Of a DNA stretch of 51,009 nucleotides, positions 44,123 to 51,009 are shown in pieces. Position 1 is the first letter of the stretch. Each line of letters opens with the position of its first letter. Origin of the DNA: an uncultured Christensenella sp. (GTDB lineage: Bacteria > Bacillota > Clostridia > Christensenellales > UBA1242); NCBI GenBank assembly GCA_949296965.1, contig CASFQL010000022.1:1-51009 (forward strand), written 5' to 3'. Position numbers and translations under genes: made by a program. The notes under the pieces were generated by a model. It saw nothing but the letters and a program-made list of their open reading frames with translations. It searched no databases and was not told where the DNA came from.

Positions 44123-44151
44123 TTGACAATATAAATAAAAAGGAATATATT
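44123..44151 (+). promoter_or_regulatory. Promoter of ctsR-clpC
   Basis: TTGACA (44123-44128) and TATATT (44146-44151), 17-base spacer; a near-consensus housekeeping promoter that runs straight into the CtsR box. Confidence 0.9.
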
Positions 44152-44153
44152 AA

Positions 44154-44170
44154 GGTCAAAGAAAGTCAAA
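44154..44170 (+). promoter_or_regulatory. CtsR operator
   Basis: GGTCAAA-GAA-AGTCAAA is the CtsR heptad direct repeat with its three-base spacer. It covers the predicted transcription start, so bound CtsR would block its own operon; heat or protein stress would relieve this. Confidence 0.93.
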
Positions 44171-44189
44171 AATATAAAAAGGGGATAAA

Positions 44190-44657
44190 ATGGCAAAGGT
44201 AAGTGATATTATTGAGAGTTTTATATTAGACACTCTTGGGAATGGTGATGATGTCAATTTGTCAAGGAATGAACTTGCTGATTACTTTAAGTGTGCTCCT
44301 AGTCAAATTAATTATGTTTTATCCACACGATTTAATTTAAACAGGGGTTTTATAATAACAAGTCAGCGAGGAGGGGGAGGATATATAAAGATTGTTAGAA
44401 TTAAGAATTTTGATAACAATTATTTATATAGGATATTAGATGAAATACTTTCAAAGCCAATTTGTTTTAAAGATGCACTTTATCTACTTGAAGATTTAAC
44501 AAATAAAGGGTTTATAAGTGATAAACAAGCAAAATTAATTAGTTATGCGATAAGTGATAGAGCATTAAATAGTCCAATAAAAATTGAAGATAACATCAGG
44601 GCTAATATATTAAAGAATATTTTAGTGAATTTATTAAAGGAGAAAGATAATGAATAA
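44190..44657 (+). CDS. ctsR: Transcriptional repressor CtsR
   Basis: The 155-residue repressor of class III heat-shock genes has an N-terminal winged helix-turn-helix with the conserved wing RGGGGYIKI (60-68), preceded by the recognition helix CAPSQINYVLSTRF, and a helical dimerisation domain. AAAGGGG precedes the ATG. The next gene, clpC, overlaps by eight bases. In Bacillus mcsA and mcsB lie between them; both are absent here, so control by the McsB arginine kinase in this operon is lacking. Confidence 0.95.
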   Translation: MAKVSDIIESFILDTLGNGDDVNLSRNELADYFKCAPSQINYVLSTRFNLNRGFIITSQRGGGGYIKIVRIKNFDNNYLYRILDEILSKPICFKDALYLLEDLTNKGFISDKQAKLISYAISDRALNSPIKIEDNIRANILKNILVNLLKEKDNE

Positions 44658-47118
44658 TTTTATAAAATTTTCAGATAGTGCACAAAGAGTGATAAATTAT
44701 GCGGGAGAAATTACAAAAAAATTAAGAGGCAATCAGATTGACTCAGAACATCTTTTGTATGGAATTTTGTGTGTTTCATCATCTCTTGCTTGCAAAATTT
44801 TAAGAGAACACAATGTATCTAAGGAAAAGTTATTAGAGAAATTGGGACAACCCGGATATAATCCAAGTTTGTCGCCAGAAAAGTTAGAACTAACCCCAAG
44901 GAGCAAAAATATTTTGTTAACGGCATCAAATTATGCTTTTAAGTTGGGTCATAATTTTTTAAGTGCCGAACACTTTTTGCTTGGCATTTTAAGTAACGAA
45001 GATTGCTTTGCTTACAAACTTTTAAATAATTATTTTAATGTAGATACACTAAACATAAAAGAAATAATAGTTGATGAGTTAAAAAATGCTAATGTTGGGG
45101 AAGAAACTTCAAATTATAAGAATGTTGATGACGGCGGTCCAAATGAAAAAAGCACATTGCCTGAAAGTTTATTGGAATTTGGTTATGATGTAACATTAAA
45201 GGCAAGACAAGGCAAAATGGACCCAGTAATTGGTAGAGAAAATGAGATTGAGAGGTTAATTGAAATTCTTTGTAGAAAGACTAAGAATAATCCTATTTTA
45301 ATTGGTGAAGCAGGTGTAGGTAAAACTGCGGTTGTTGAGGGCTTAGCACAAGCGATTGTTAAAAATAGAGTTCCAAATGTGCTTTCAAATAAGACTATAT
45401 TTGCCCTTGATATGGGTTCTCTTATGGCAGGGACAAAATTTAGAGGAGAACTAGAACAAAGGCTAAAAGATGCTATTGAAACAATTATTAAAGATAAGAA
45501 TATAATTGTTTTTATTGATGAAATTCATACTCTTGCAATGGCGGGCAGTGAAAAGGGAGATATCAACCCAAGTGATATGCTAAAACCATATCTTGCAAGG
45601 GGAGAACTACAAACGATTGGTGCAACTACGACAGAAGAATTTAGAAAGTTTATTGAAAAAGATAAAGCCCTTGAAAGAAGATTTCAACCTATTATGGTTA
45701 ATCCACCAAGTGTTGATGAAACTATTTTGATTTTAAGGGGCTTAAAAGATAGTTACGAAGCATTCCATAAAATTCAAATTACTGATGAGGCAATAGTAAG
45801 TGCTGCAAAATTATCTGATAGGTATATTATGGATAGAAGTTTGCCTGATAAAGCCATCGACTTAATAGACGAAGCAAGTTCAAGAGCAAGAGTTAGCGGA
45901 ACGATTAAACCTAAACAATTACAAGATTTGGAAGATAAGTTTAAAGAAATTCATAGAAACTATCAAGAAGCACTTGTTCAGCATAACTATGAAAAATCAA
46001 CCAAACTTGCTAATGATTTAAACACAATGTATGCTGAAATAAAGAAGGAACAAGATAAATATAATTTATCAAAACCAAAAGTTGAGCCAATGATAAAAGA
46101 GCAGGATATTGCGGAAGTAGTTTCAAGGTGGACGGGAATTCCTGTAAATAAGATAACGGAAACTGAAAAAGAAAAATTACTAAAATTGGAAGAAGTCTTG
46201 CATAAAAGAGTTGTTGGACAAGACGAAGCAGTTAGTGCAGTAGCAAAGGCAATTAGAAGGTCAAGGGTTGGTCTGCAAGACAGCAAAAAACCAATAGGTT
46301 CATTTTTATTCTTAGGTCAAACAGGTGTAGGTAAAACTGAATTATGTAAAGCACTTGCCGAAGCAATGTTTGATGATGAGAACAATATTATAAGAATTGA
46401 TATGAGTGAGTATATGGAAAGTTACTCTGTTTCTAAATTAATTGGGGCTCCTCCTGGATATGTTGGACATGATGATGGCGGACAGTTAACAGAGCAAGTT
46501 AGAAGAAAACCATACTCAGTAATTTTGTTTGACGAGATTGAAAAAGCCCACCCAGATGTCTTTAATATTTTATTACAAGTCCTTGATGATGGCAGGTTAA
46601 CAGATAGTCATGGAAGAACAGTTAATTTTAAAAACACTATTATAATTATGACAAGTAACTGCGGTGTTAGCGAACTTAATCTTCATAAAGCACAATTAGG
46701 CTTTAATAATATGGGCTTTACAACTGAAAACCCTGATTATGAACAAATGAAAGAGACTATAATGAATAGCGTTAGAAGAAAGTTTAAGCCTGAGTTTTTA
46801 AATAGAATTGATGTGATAACAGTATTCCACAGTTTAACAGAAGATGACTTAACTCAAATTGCTAAAATTATGTTAAATAACTTAAATAAAAAATTGAAAG
46901 AAAGGGATATTAATCTTAAATTCACTGAAAGTGCTTTAAAATTCCTAGTTGAAAAAGGAACATCAGCCGAATACGGAGCAAGACCTTTAAAGAGATTAAT
47001 ACAAACAGATATAGAAGACCAACTTACAGATGCTTTATTATCAGGCAAATTAACTTCTAATAATATTGTTGTGACAGTTGAAAACAATGCCTTAAAATTT
47101 CAAATTGGAAACAAATAA
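44650..47118 (+). CDS. clpC: ATP-dependent Clp protease ATP-binding subunit ClpC
   Basis: A two-ring AAA+ unfoldase that works with ClpP. The 822 residues have two N-terminal Clp repeats (about 4-145), D1 with Walker A GEAGVGKT (219-226) and Walker B IIVFIDEIHTL, a short UVR-containing middle domain (LEDKFKEIHRNYQEAL and following), and D2 with GQTGVGKT (556-563), VILFDEIEKAH and a C-terminal D2-small domain. AAAGGAG lies in the end of ctsR. Repressed by CtsR through the operator upstream. Confidence 0.95.
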   Translation: MNNFIKFSDSAQRVINYAGEITKKLRGNQIDSEHLLYGILCVSSSLACKILREHNVSKEKLLEKLGQPGYNPSLSPEKLELTPRSKNILLTASNYAFKLGHNFLSAEHFLLGILSNEDCFAYKLLNNYFNVDTLNIKEIIVDELKNANVGEETSNYKNVDDGGPNEKSTLPESLLEFGYDVTLKARQGKMDPVIGRENEIERLIEILCRKTKNNPILIGEAGVGKTAVVEGLAQAIVKNRVPNVLSNKTIFALDMGSLMAGTKFRGELEQRLKDAIETIIKDKNIIVFIDEIHTLAMAGSEKGDINPSDMLKPYLARGELQTIGATTTEEFRKFIEKDKALERRFQPIMVNPPSVDETILILRGLKDSYEAFHKIQITDEAIVSAAKLSDRYIMDRSLPDKAIDLIDEASSRARVSGTIKPKQLQDLEDKFKEIHRNYQEALVQHNYEKSTKLANDLNTMYAEIKKEQDKYNLSKPKVEPMIKEQDIAEVVSRWTGIPVNKITETEKEKLLKLEEVLHKRVVGQDEAVSAVAKAIRRSRVGLQDSKKPIGSFLFLGQTGVGKTELCKALAEAMFDDENNIIRIDMSEYMESYSVSKLIGAPPGYVGHDDGGQLTEQVRRKPYSVILFDEIEKAHPDVFNILLQVLDDGRLTDSHGRTVNFKNTIIIMTSNCGVSELNLHKAQLGFNNMGFTTENPDYEQMKETIMNSVRRKFKPEFLNRIDVITVFHSLTEDDLTQIAKIMLNNLNKKLKERDINLKFTESALKFLVEKGTSAEYGARPLKRLIQTDIEDQLTDALLSGKLTSNNIVVTVENNALKFQIGNK

Positions 47119-47124
47119 AATCAT

Positions 47125-47153
47125 TTGTCATTAAATTGTTTTTTTGATAAAAT
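47125..47153 (+). promoter_or_regulatory. Promoter of hpf
   Basis: TTGTCA (47125-47130) and TAAAAT (47148-47153), spacer 17, directly after clpC; AGAGGAG then precedes the hpf ATG. Confidence 0.75.
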
Positions 47154-47173
47154 CATAAAAGAGGAGAAATAAT

Positions 47174-47701
47174 ATGAAAATAGAAATTAATTCAAAAAAT
47201 TATAATGTTTCAGAAAAATTAAAAGACATCATAGAAAAAAAAGTTGGAAAACTTGATAAATACTTTAATGATGATGCAGTTGCAAAGGTTAACTGTAAAA
47301 TGGAAGGCTCAATATGTAAACTTGAATTAACTGTAAGAAGTAGAGGCTTGTTTTATAGGGCAGAAGTAACGGGCGACAATATGTATGAAAATATTGATTT
47401 AGCACTTCCAAAAGTTGAAAAACAAATTGTTAAATATGGAGATAAATTTTATACAAGACTTAAAAGAGATTCATTAAATAAAGATTATTTGTTCTTTGAT
47501 GAACTTCCTATTTTTAAGAAACCAGAAGTTGTTAAAAGAAAACAATTTGAATTAGAACCAATTACAGTTGAAGATGCAAAGATATTCTTGGAAACAATAG
47601 ATAATAATTTCTATATATTTATGAATAGAGAAACAGGGAAAGTCAATGTTTTATATAGAAGAAACGATGGTAACCTTGGACTAATAGAAGCAATTTACTA
47701 A
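47174..47701 (+). CDS. hpf: Ribosome hibernation promotion factor, long form
   Basis: The 175-residue protein has an N-terminal S30AE/YfiA-type beta-alpha-beta-beta-beta-alpha domain (1-100) that occupies the decoding site, and a C-terminal dimerisation domain (VVKRKQFELEPITVEDAKIFLE to the end) that pairs two 70S ribosomes as 100S dimers. The second domain marks the long form of Gram-positive bacteria. It has its own promoter and terminator. Confidence 0.95.
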   Translation: MKIEINSKNYNVSEKLKDIIEKKVGKLDKYFNDDAVAKVNCKMEGSICKLELTVRSRGLFYRAEVTGDNMYENIDLALPKVEKQIVKYGDKFYTRLKRDSLNKDYLFFDELPIFKKPEVVKRKQFELEPITVEDAKIFLETIDNNFYIFMNRETGKVNVLYRRNDGNLGLIEAIY

Positions 47702-47830
47702 TTTTAAAATCATACTTTATAAATTTTATAATAATTTTAGACTTAAAACTATTAAAAATTTTATTTAAAATAAATTATTTTTTTTGTATAATAAAAATTA
47801 AAGTTTTTATTTATATTTTGAATAACTTAT

Positions 47831-47867
47831 AAAAAAACCTTATCTAAAAACTGATAAGGTTTTTTTA
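47831..47867 (+). terminator. Terminator after hpf
   Basis: CCTTATC (47838-47844) pairs with GATAAGG (47853-47859), A-run before and seven T after. Confidence 0.92.
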
Positions 47868-47944
47868 TCTTAATTTAATCTAATTTAATTTAATTCAAAT
47901 GTTTAAAAATATTGACAAAAAGAAATATCAAAATAAATTTAACT

Positions 47945-47981
47945 TTAATAAAAAAACTTTAACTACTTTGAGTTAAAGTTT
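47945..47981 (-). terminator. Terminator of the alpha-oxoamine synthase gene
   Basis: On the minus strand AAACTTTAACT (47981-47971) pairs with AGTTAAAGTTT (47964-47954), followed by a T-run. It lies 39 bases after the gene's stop. Confidence 0.85.
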
Positions 47982-48019
47982 GAAATAAGTTTTATTGTTT
48001 AAATAAAATTATAAAAATA

Positions 48020-49210
48020 CTACTTTTTTAATAGACCAAGTTCGCCCATAACTTCTGCAATTATTGTGGTTGCTCTTTCTATTTGTTCGTTAGTTAAGGT
48101 AGCCATATAACTTGTTCTAATTATACTTTGCCCAACAGGGACAGCAGGTGAAACGACAGGGTTTACATAAACACCCTTTTCAAATAGTTTTTTACAAGCA
48201 ATAAAGGTTAATTCATTTGTATAAGTGTTAATAGGTATAATAGGAGCCTCAGAATCTCTAATATCAACGCCTTTTTCTTTTAATAATTTTCTAGCATAAT
48301 CTGCAATTTCTTTTAATCTTTCTATTCTTTCAGGTTGAGTTTTAATAATCTTTAAAGCAGCCCTTGCGCATTCAACACTAGCAGGCGTAATTGAAGCACA
48401 AAATACATAAGGACGAGAATTATGTTTAACATAATTACAAACACTTTTAGTCGAAACCATATATCCACCAATTGAAGCAAGACTTTTTGAAAATGTCCCC
48501 ATAATTATATCTACTTCATCTTCAAGACCAAAATAAGATGCAGTCCCACGACCGTTTTTACCAATAACACCAAGTGCATGCGCATCATCTACCATAACTC
48601 TTGCATTATATTTTCTTGCAAGTTTAACAATATCTGGTAGTTTGCAAATGTCACCACCCATACTAAAAATTCCATCAGTAACAATTAGTTTACCAGCGTC
48701 AAGGGGAATACTTTGTAACTGTCTTTCAAGGTCAGCCATATCACTATGGTTATATCTTAAAAGTTTTTTAGTATAACTTAATTTACAACCATCGTATATG
48801 CTTGCGTGATTTTCTTTATCCCCAATTATATAGTCATTTCTTCCAACAATAGTGCTAATTATACCAAGATTAGTTTGAAAACCTGTGCTAAAAGTAACAC
48901 AATCTTCTTTATTTAAGAATTCTGCGAGTTCTTTTTCAAGTTGTAAATGTAACAAAGTTGTCCCATTTAAGAATCTAGAACCTGAACAACCGGAACCATA
49001 TGTTTTTAATGCTTCTACACCTGCTTTTATAATATCAGGGTGGCAGGTAAGTCCTAAATAGTTATTGGAACCTAACATAATTTCATTTATTCCTTCCATA
49101 ACTACTTCTGTATCTTGTTTTGTTTCTAATGCGTGAAAATAAGGATAAATTCCTTCTTTTATAAGTTGGTCAACTATGGTAAAATCTCTACATTTGTCAA
49201 ATAAGTCCAT
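48020..49210 (-). CDS. Alpha-oxoamine synthase resembling serine palmitoyltransferase
   Basis: A PLP enzyme that condenses an amino acid with an acyl-CoA. The 396 residues contain GSNNYLGL (47-54), YGSGCSGSRFLNGT (71-84), H135 (ENHASIYDG) that stacks on PLP, VDDAHALG (207-214; D208, H211) and TFSKSL with the PLP lysine K242. The N-terminal KEGIYPYFHALET and the ending NPVVSPAVP look more like bacterial serine palmitoyltransferases than like KBL or BioF; this is from memory of the families, and all three remain possible. AAGGAG precedes the ATG. No other lipid or biotin gene is adjacent. Confidence 0.8.
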   Translation of the reverse strand: MDLFDKCRDFTIVDQLIKEGIYPYFHALETKQDTEVVMEGINEIMLGSNNYLGLTCHPDIIKAGVEALKTYGSGCSGSRFLNGTTLLHLQLEKELAEFLNKEDCVTFSTGFQTNLGIISTIVGRNDYIIGDKENHASIYDGCKLSYTKKLLRYNHSDMADLERQLQSIPLDAGKLIVTDGIFSMGGDICKLPDIVKLARKYNARVMVDDAHALGVIGKNGRGTASYFGLEDEVDIIMGTFSKSLASIGGYMVSTKSVCNYVKHNSRPYVFCASITPASVECARAALKIIKTQPERIERLKEIADYARKLLKEKGVDIRDSEAPIIPINTYTNELTFIACKKLFEKGVYVNPVVSPAVPVGQSIIRTSYMATLTNEQIERATTIIAEVMGELGLLKK

Positions 49211-49259
49211 TTAATAAAATCTCCTTAATATTTTGATAGTCAAAATAAAATACTTACTC

Positions 49260-49288
49260 AGTATAACACTAACTTTTTAAATAGTCAT
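49260..49288 (-). promoter_or_regulatory. Promoter of the alpha-oxoamine synthase gene
   Basis: On the minus strand ATGACT (49288-49283) and TATACT (49265-49260) are 17 bases apart, and TG one base before the -10 forms an extended -10 element. Confidence 0.7.
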
Positions 49289-49356
49289 TTATTTTTTTAT
49301 AAAAAAGCATTTTTTTGCTTTATTTTTTTTGAAAAGTAATGTAGACTATATCTAAT

Positions 49357-50010
49357 ATGATATCATTAGTTAATGTTTTTTTAAGATATACAAAGGAATT
49401 TTATGCTTTGTCTGATATTAATTTAGAGGCAAAAAAGGGCGATGTTGTGTGCCTAGTAGGTCCTAAGGATAGCGGTAAGACTTGTATCCTTAGAATTTTA
49501 GCAGGGCTTGAAAAACCAGATAGAGGGGAAGTTTACATTAAAAAAATTCCACTTGAAAAGATTGATTATTCTATTGATGTTTCTATGGGTTATCTACCTT
49601 ATAAAACAAGTTTTTTTGAGAAAAAAACTGTTTATGATAACTTAAAATATGTTTTACAAATTAGAAATGTTGATGAGGCTTTAATCCAAGAAAAAATTAA
49701 CAAGGTAGTCATTGATTTCAAACTTGAAAATATAATTAATGAAAAAATATGTAATTTGACAAATTACGAAAAATACATAGTTTCTATTGCAAGACTTAGT
49801 TTTAGAGAACTTGAAATTGTTCTAATTGATAATATTTTTGAGGAATTAACACAAACTCAATTAAAAGAGATAGTTAAATTTATTAAAAAATATTTTATCA
49901 AATCTTCTAGTGTTGTTTTGATTGCAACTAGTAGTGAAGATATTGCAAAAAATTTATCAAATAAAATGGTCTATTTAAAATATGGCGCTATTGATAAGGT
50001 AATTAATTAA
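49357..50010 (+). CDS. Degenerate ABC-type ATPase
   Basis: The 217-residue protein has the fold of an ABC nucleotide-binding domain: ISLVNVFLRYTKEFYALSDI at the start, Walker A GPKDSGKT (35-42), ILRILAGLEKPDRGEVYI, and a Q-loop region with LPYKTSFFEKKTVYDNL. The signature LSGGQ is replaced by CNLTNYEK, and Walker B reads EIVLIDNIFEEL, with Asn where the catalytic Glu belongs. Hydrolysis is probably weak or absent, though ATP could still bind. No transporter subunit lies beside it. No Shine-Dalgarno is visible before ATG 49357. A PucR-type HTH gene follows after 16 bases. Confidence 0.75.
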   Translation: MISLVNVFLRYTKEFYALSDINLEAKKGDVVCLVGPKDSGKTCILRILAGLEKPDRGEVYIKKIPLEKIDYSIDVSMGYLPYKTSFFEKKTVYDNLKYVLQIRNVDEALIQEKINKVVIDFKLENIINEKICNLTNYEKYIVSIARLSFRELEIVLIDNIFEELTQTQLKEIVKFIKKYFIKSSSVVLIATSSEDIAKNLSNKMVYLKYGAIDKVIN

Positions 50011-50026
50011 AAGGATACATAAGAAA

Positions 50027-50422
50027 ATGGGAAGAAAAAAATTAATCGTATGTAATTTAACTTTTGATGACAACGAAACATTAGAGCAAAAAGTTTTGAG
50101 TATGTTTTCACCTGAAAATTTGATAAATTGTTTTTCAGAAAAAAATTATGAATCATATAAAAAAGTAATTCAACACGAGAATATTCAATTAATTTTAAAT
50201 GATGCTGAACTTATGAAAACAATTTTTGCTTTCTTTGAAAATAATCTTAATACAAGTGTTACAAGTTCTAAAACTTTTATGCATAGAAATACTCTAAATT
50301 ATAGATTAGACAAAGTTAAAAAGTTGACGGGACTTAACTTAAAATTGTTTGAGCATGCTGTTGTTTTTAAAAATCTAATTATTATTAATGATATTATAAA
50401 CTCCTTTTTGAAAGAAGATTAA
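50027..50422 (+). CDS. PucR/CdaR-type helix-turn-helix protein
   Basis: The 131 residues end in the PucR C-terminal HTH: FFENNLNTSVTSSKTFMHRNTLNYRLDKVKKLTG (about 68-101), with the invariant HRNTL-x-YRL core. PucR-family regulators usually have a large sensor domain; here only about 65 unassigned residues precede it. AAGGATACATAAGAA lies before the ATG. It is probably co-transcribed with the degenerate ABC ATPase, and the pair may form one regulatory unit, which is inference. Confidence 0.8.
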   Translation: MGRKKLIVCNLTFDDNETLEQKVLSMFSPENLINCFSEKNYESYKKVIQHENIQLILNDAELMKTIFAFFENNLNTSVTSSKTFMHRNTLNYRLDKVKKLTGLNLKLFEHAVVFKNLIIINDIINSFLKED

Positions 50423-50503
50423 TTATATTATTTTGATTATATTCTCTCTTAAAATACAAAAAGGAAAAAATAATTGTGTATTGTTAAATTATTTTTTGTC
50501 TAG

Positions 50504-50594
50504 GGAACTTTGTGTGGTAAAAATTTTTAAAAAAAAATTTTTACTGTGAAGTTAAAAACTTCACTCAAAAGTGAAACTTTTGGCACAAAGTTCC
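50504..50594 (+). repeat. Cloverleaf intergenic element, copy 8
   Basis: Outer arms GGAACTTTGTGT (50504-50515) and GCACAAAGTTCC (50583-50594) pair with one G-T. Hairpin 1 GGTAAAAATTTTT/AAAATTTTTACT type, hairpin 2 GTGAAGTT/AACTTCAC, hairpin 3 CAAAAGTGAAACTTTTG. TTTTTATTT then TAGTTTGAGTAGA follow. The rest of the gap to the transposase end is AT-rich. Confidence 0.9.
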
Positions 50595-50897
50595 TTTTTA
50601 TTTTTAGTTTGAGTAGAAAAAATAATTAATTAATTTTTTAGTTTTTATACTAAATAGGTCTAACAAAATAAATATTTTAAAATAGGTCTAAATAGATATA
50701 TTAATATTCACATAAAAATAGTAATCTTATACTAGATAATTCTATTATACTAAAAATTTTAAATTAAGTAGTCTTATATTAATTAATTATTTTTTAATTT
50801 TTACAATAGATATTTTTTATTAAGATAGTCTTTATGAAAAATTCATAAAATAAAAAAGTCTTAATTAGTAACCCGTAGGATTAAAACGGACTAAAAA

Positions 50898-51009
50898 TTA
50901 AAAAGAGAGAGATGCAAGAATTTGTTGCCTAAATTGAATAGGAGCAAGTTCTTGTATTTTTTCTTGTAATCTTTCATTATTATAATACATTATGAAGTTT
51001 TTTACAACT
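50898..51009 (-). CDS. IS3-family transposase C-terminus (partial)
   Basis: On the minus strand the frame enters from the right edge and stops at TAA (50900-50898). It reads KNFIMYYNNERLQEKIQELAPIQFRQQ, the DDE integrase tail (YYNNER-x-Q-x-K-x2-L-x-P-x-x-R) of IS3/IS150-type orfB products. The catalytic part lies outside the window. The element's end should lie in 50860-50897; CCGTAGGATTAAAACGGACT there may belong to the terminal repeat but cannot be confirmed without the other end. Confidence 0.8.
   Translation of the reverse strand, partial: VVKNFIMYYNNERLQEKIQELAPIQFRQQILASLSF

Overview
The window is a very AT-rich bacterial chromosome segment, most likely from a low-GC Bacillota (Firmicutes) lineage close to Clostridia. 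The support is gene content: a long SRP RNA with an Alu-type 5' domain, a CtsR box in front of ctsR-clpC, an mraZ-headed division and cell-wall cluster, sepF-lspA-rluD, tig/clpP/clpX/engB, a long-form HPF, and a MurE with the DNPR motif of meso-diaminopimelate-adding enzymes. No species can be named from sequence alone.

Layout: 1-4.2 kb holds the tail of an unknown gene, a nested inverted repeat, a thioredoxin-reductase-like flavoprotein, ung and a Wzy_C/O-antigen-ligase-like membrane protein. 4.3-4.9 kb is a 21-bp tandem array followed by the SRP RNA on the minus strand. 5-10.3 kb has a CBS protein with a HEPN-like N-terminus, a YcxB-like membrane protein, an isoleucyl-tRNA-synthetase-like enzyme and an RluA-family synthase. 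groES-groEL (minus, divergent sequence) follow. 12.5-17.7 kb carries a SPOR-like membrane protein, then a short-chain dehydrogenase, a C-terminal diadenylate-cyclase-like protein, its overlapping unknown partner and a uridine-kinase-like enzyme. 18.1-25.6 kb is housekeeping: sepF, lspA, rluD, two small membrane proteins, tig, clpP, clpX, engB. 26-27.4 kb has a Thr/Cys-containing protein with a very strong ribosome site and a metallophosphoesterase.

27.7-40.6 kb is a rearranged dcw cluster: mraZ operator and mraZ, rsmH, an FtsL-position protein, a SpoVD-type PBP, murE, mraY, murD, ftsW, a minus-strand broken gene pair, murA and an FtsQ-like gene. murF, murG, ftsA and ftsZ are absent here. Then come a 26-residue Lys/Ser-rich peptide gene, a transglutaminase-like protein, four tRNAs (Gly, Val, Cys, Leu), an unknown gene, ctsR-clpC (no mcsAB), hpf, an alpha-oxoamine synthase resembling serine palmitoyltransferases (minus), a degenerate ABC ATPase with a PucR-type HTH protein, and the C-terminal end of an IS3-family transposase at the right edge.

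The most striking unexplained structure is a dispersed family of eight intergenic elements of about 90-100 bp. Each has an outer inverted repeat enclosing three hairpins, so each can fold as a four-way-junction cloverleaf. The arms differ between copies by paired, compensatory changes, while the third hairpin is almost invariant. Copies sit close behind clpX and the SpoVD-type gene, on both sides of engB, and on both sides of murE.
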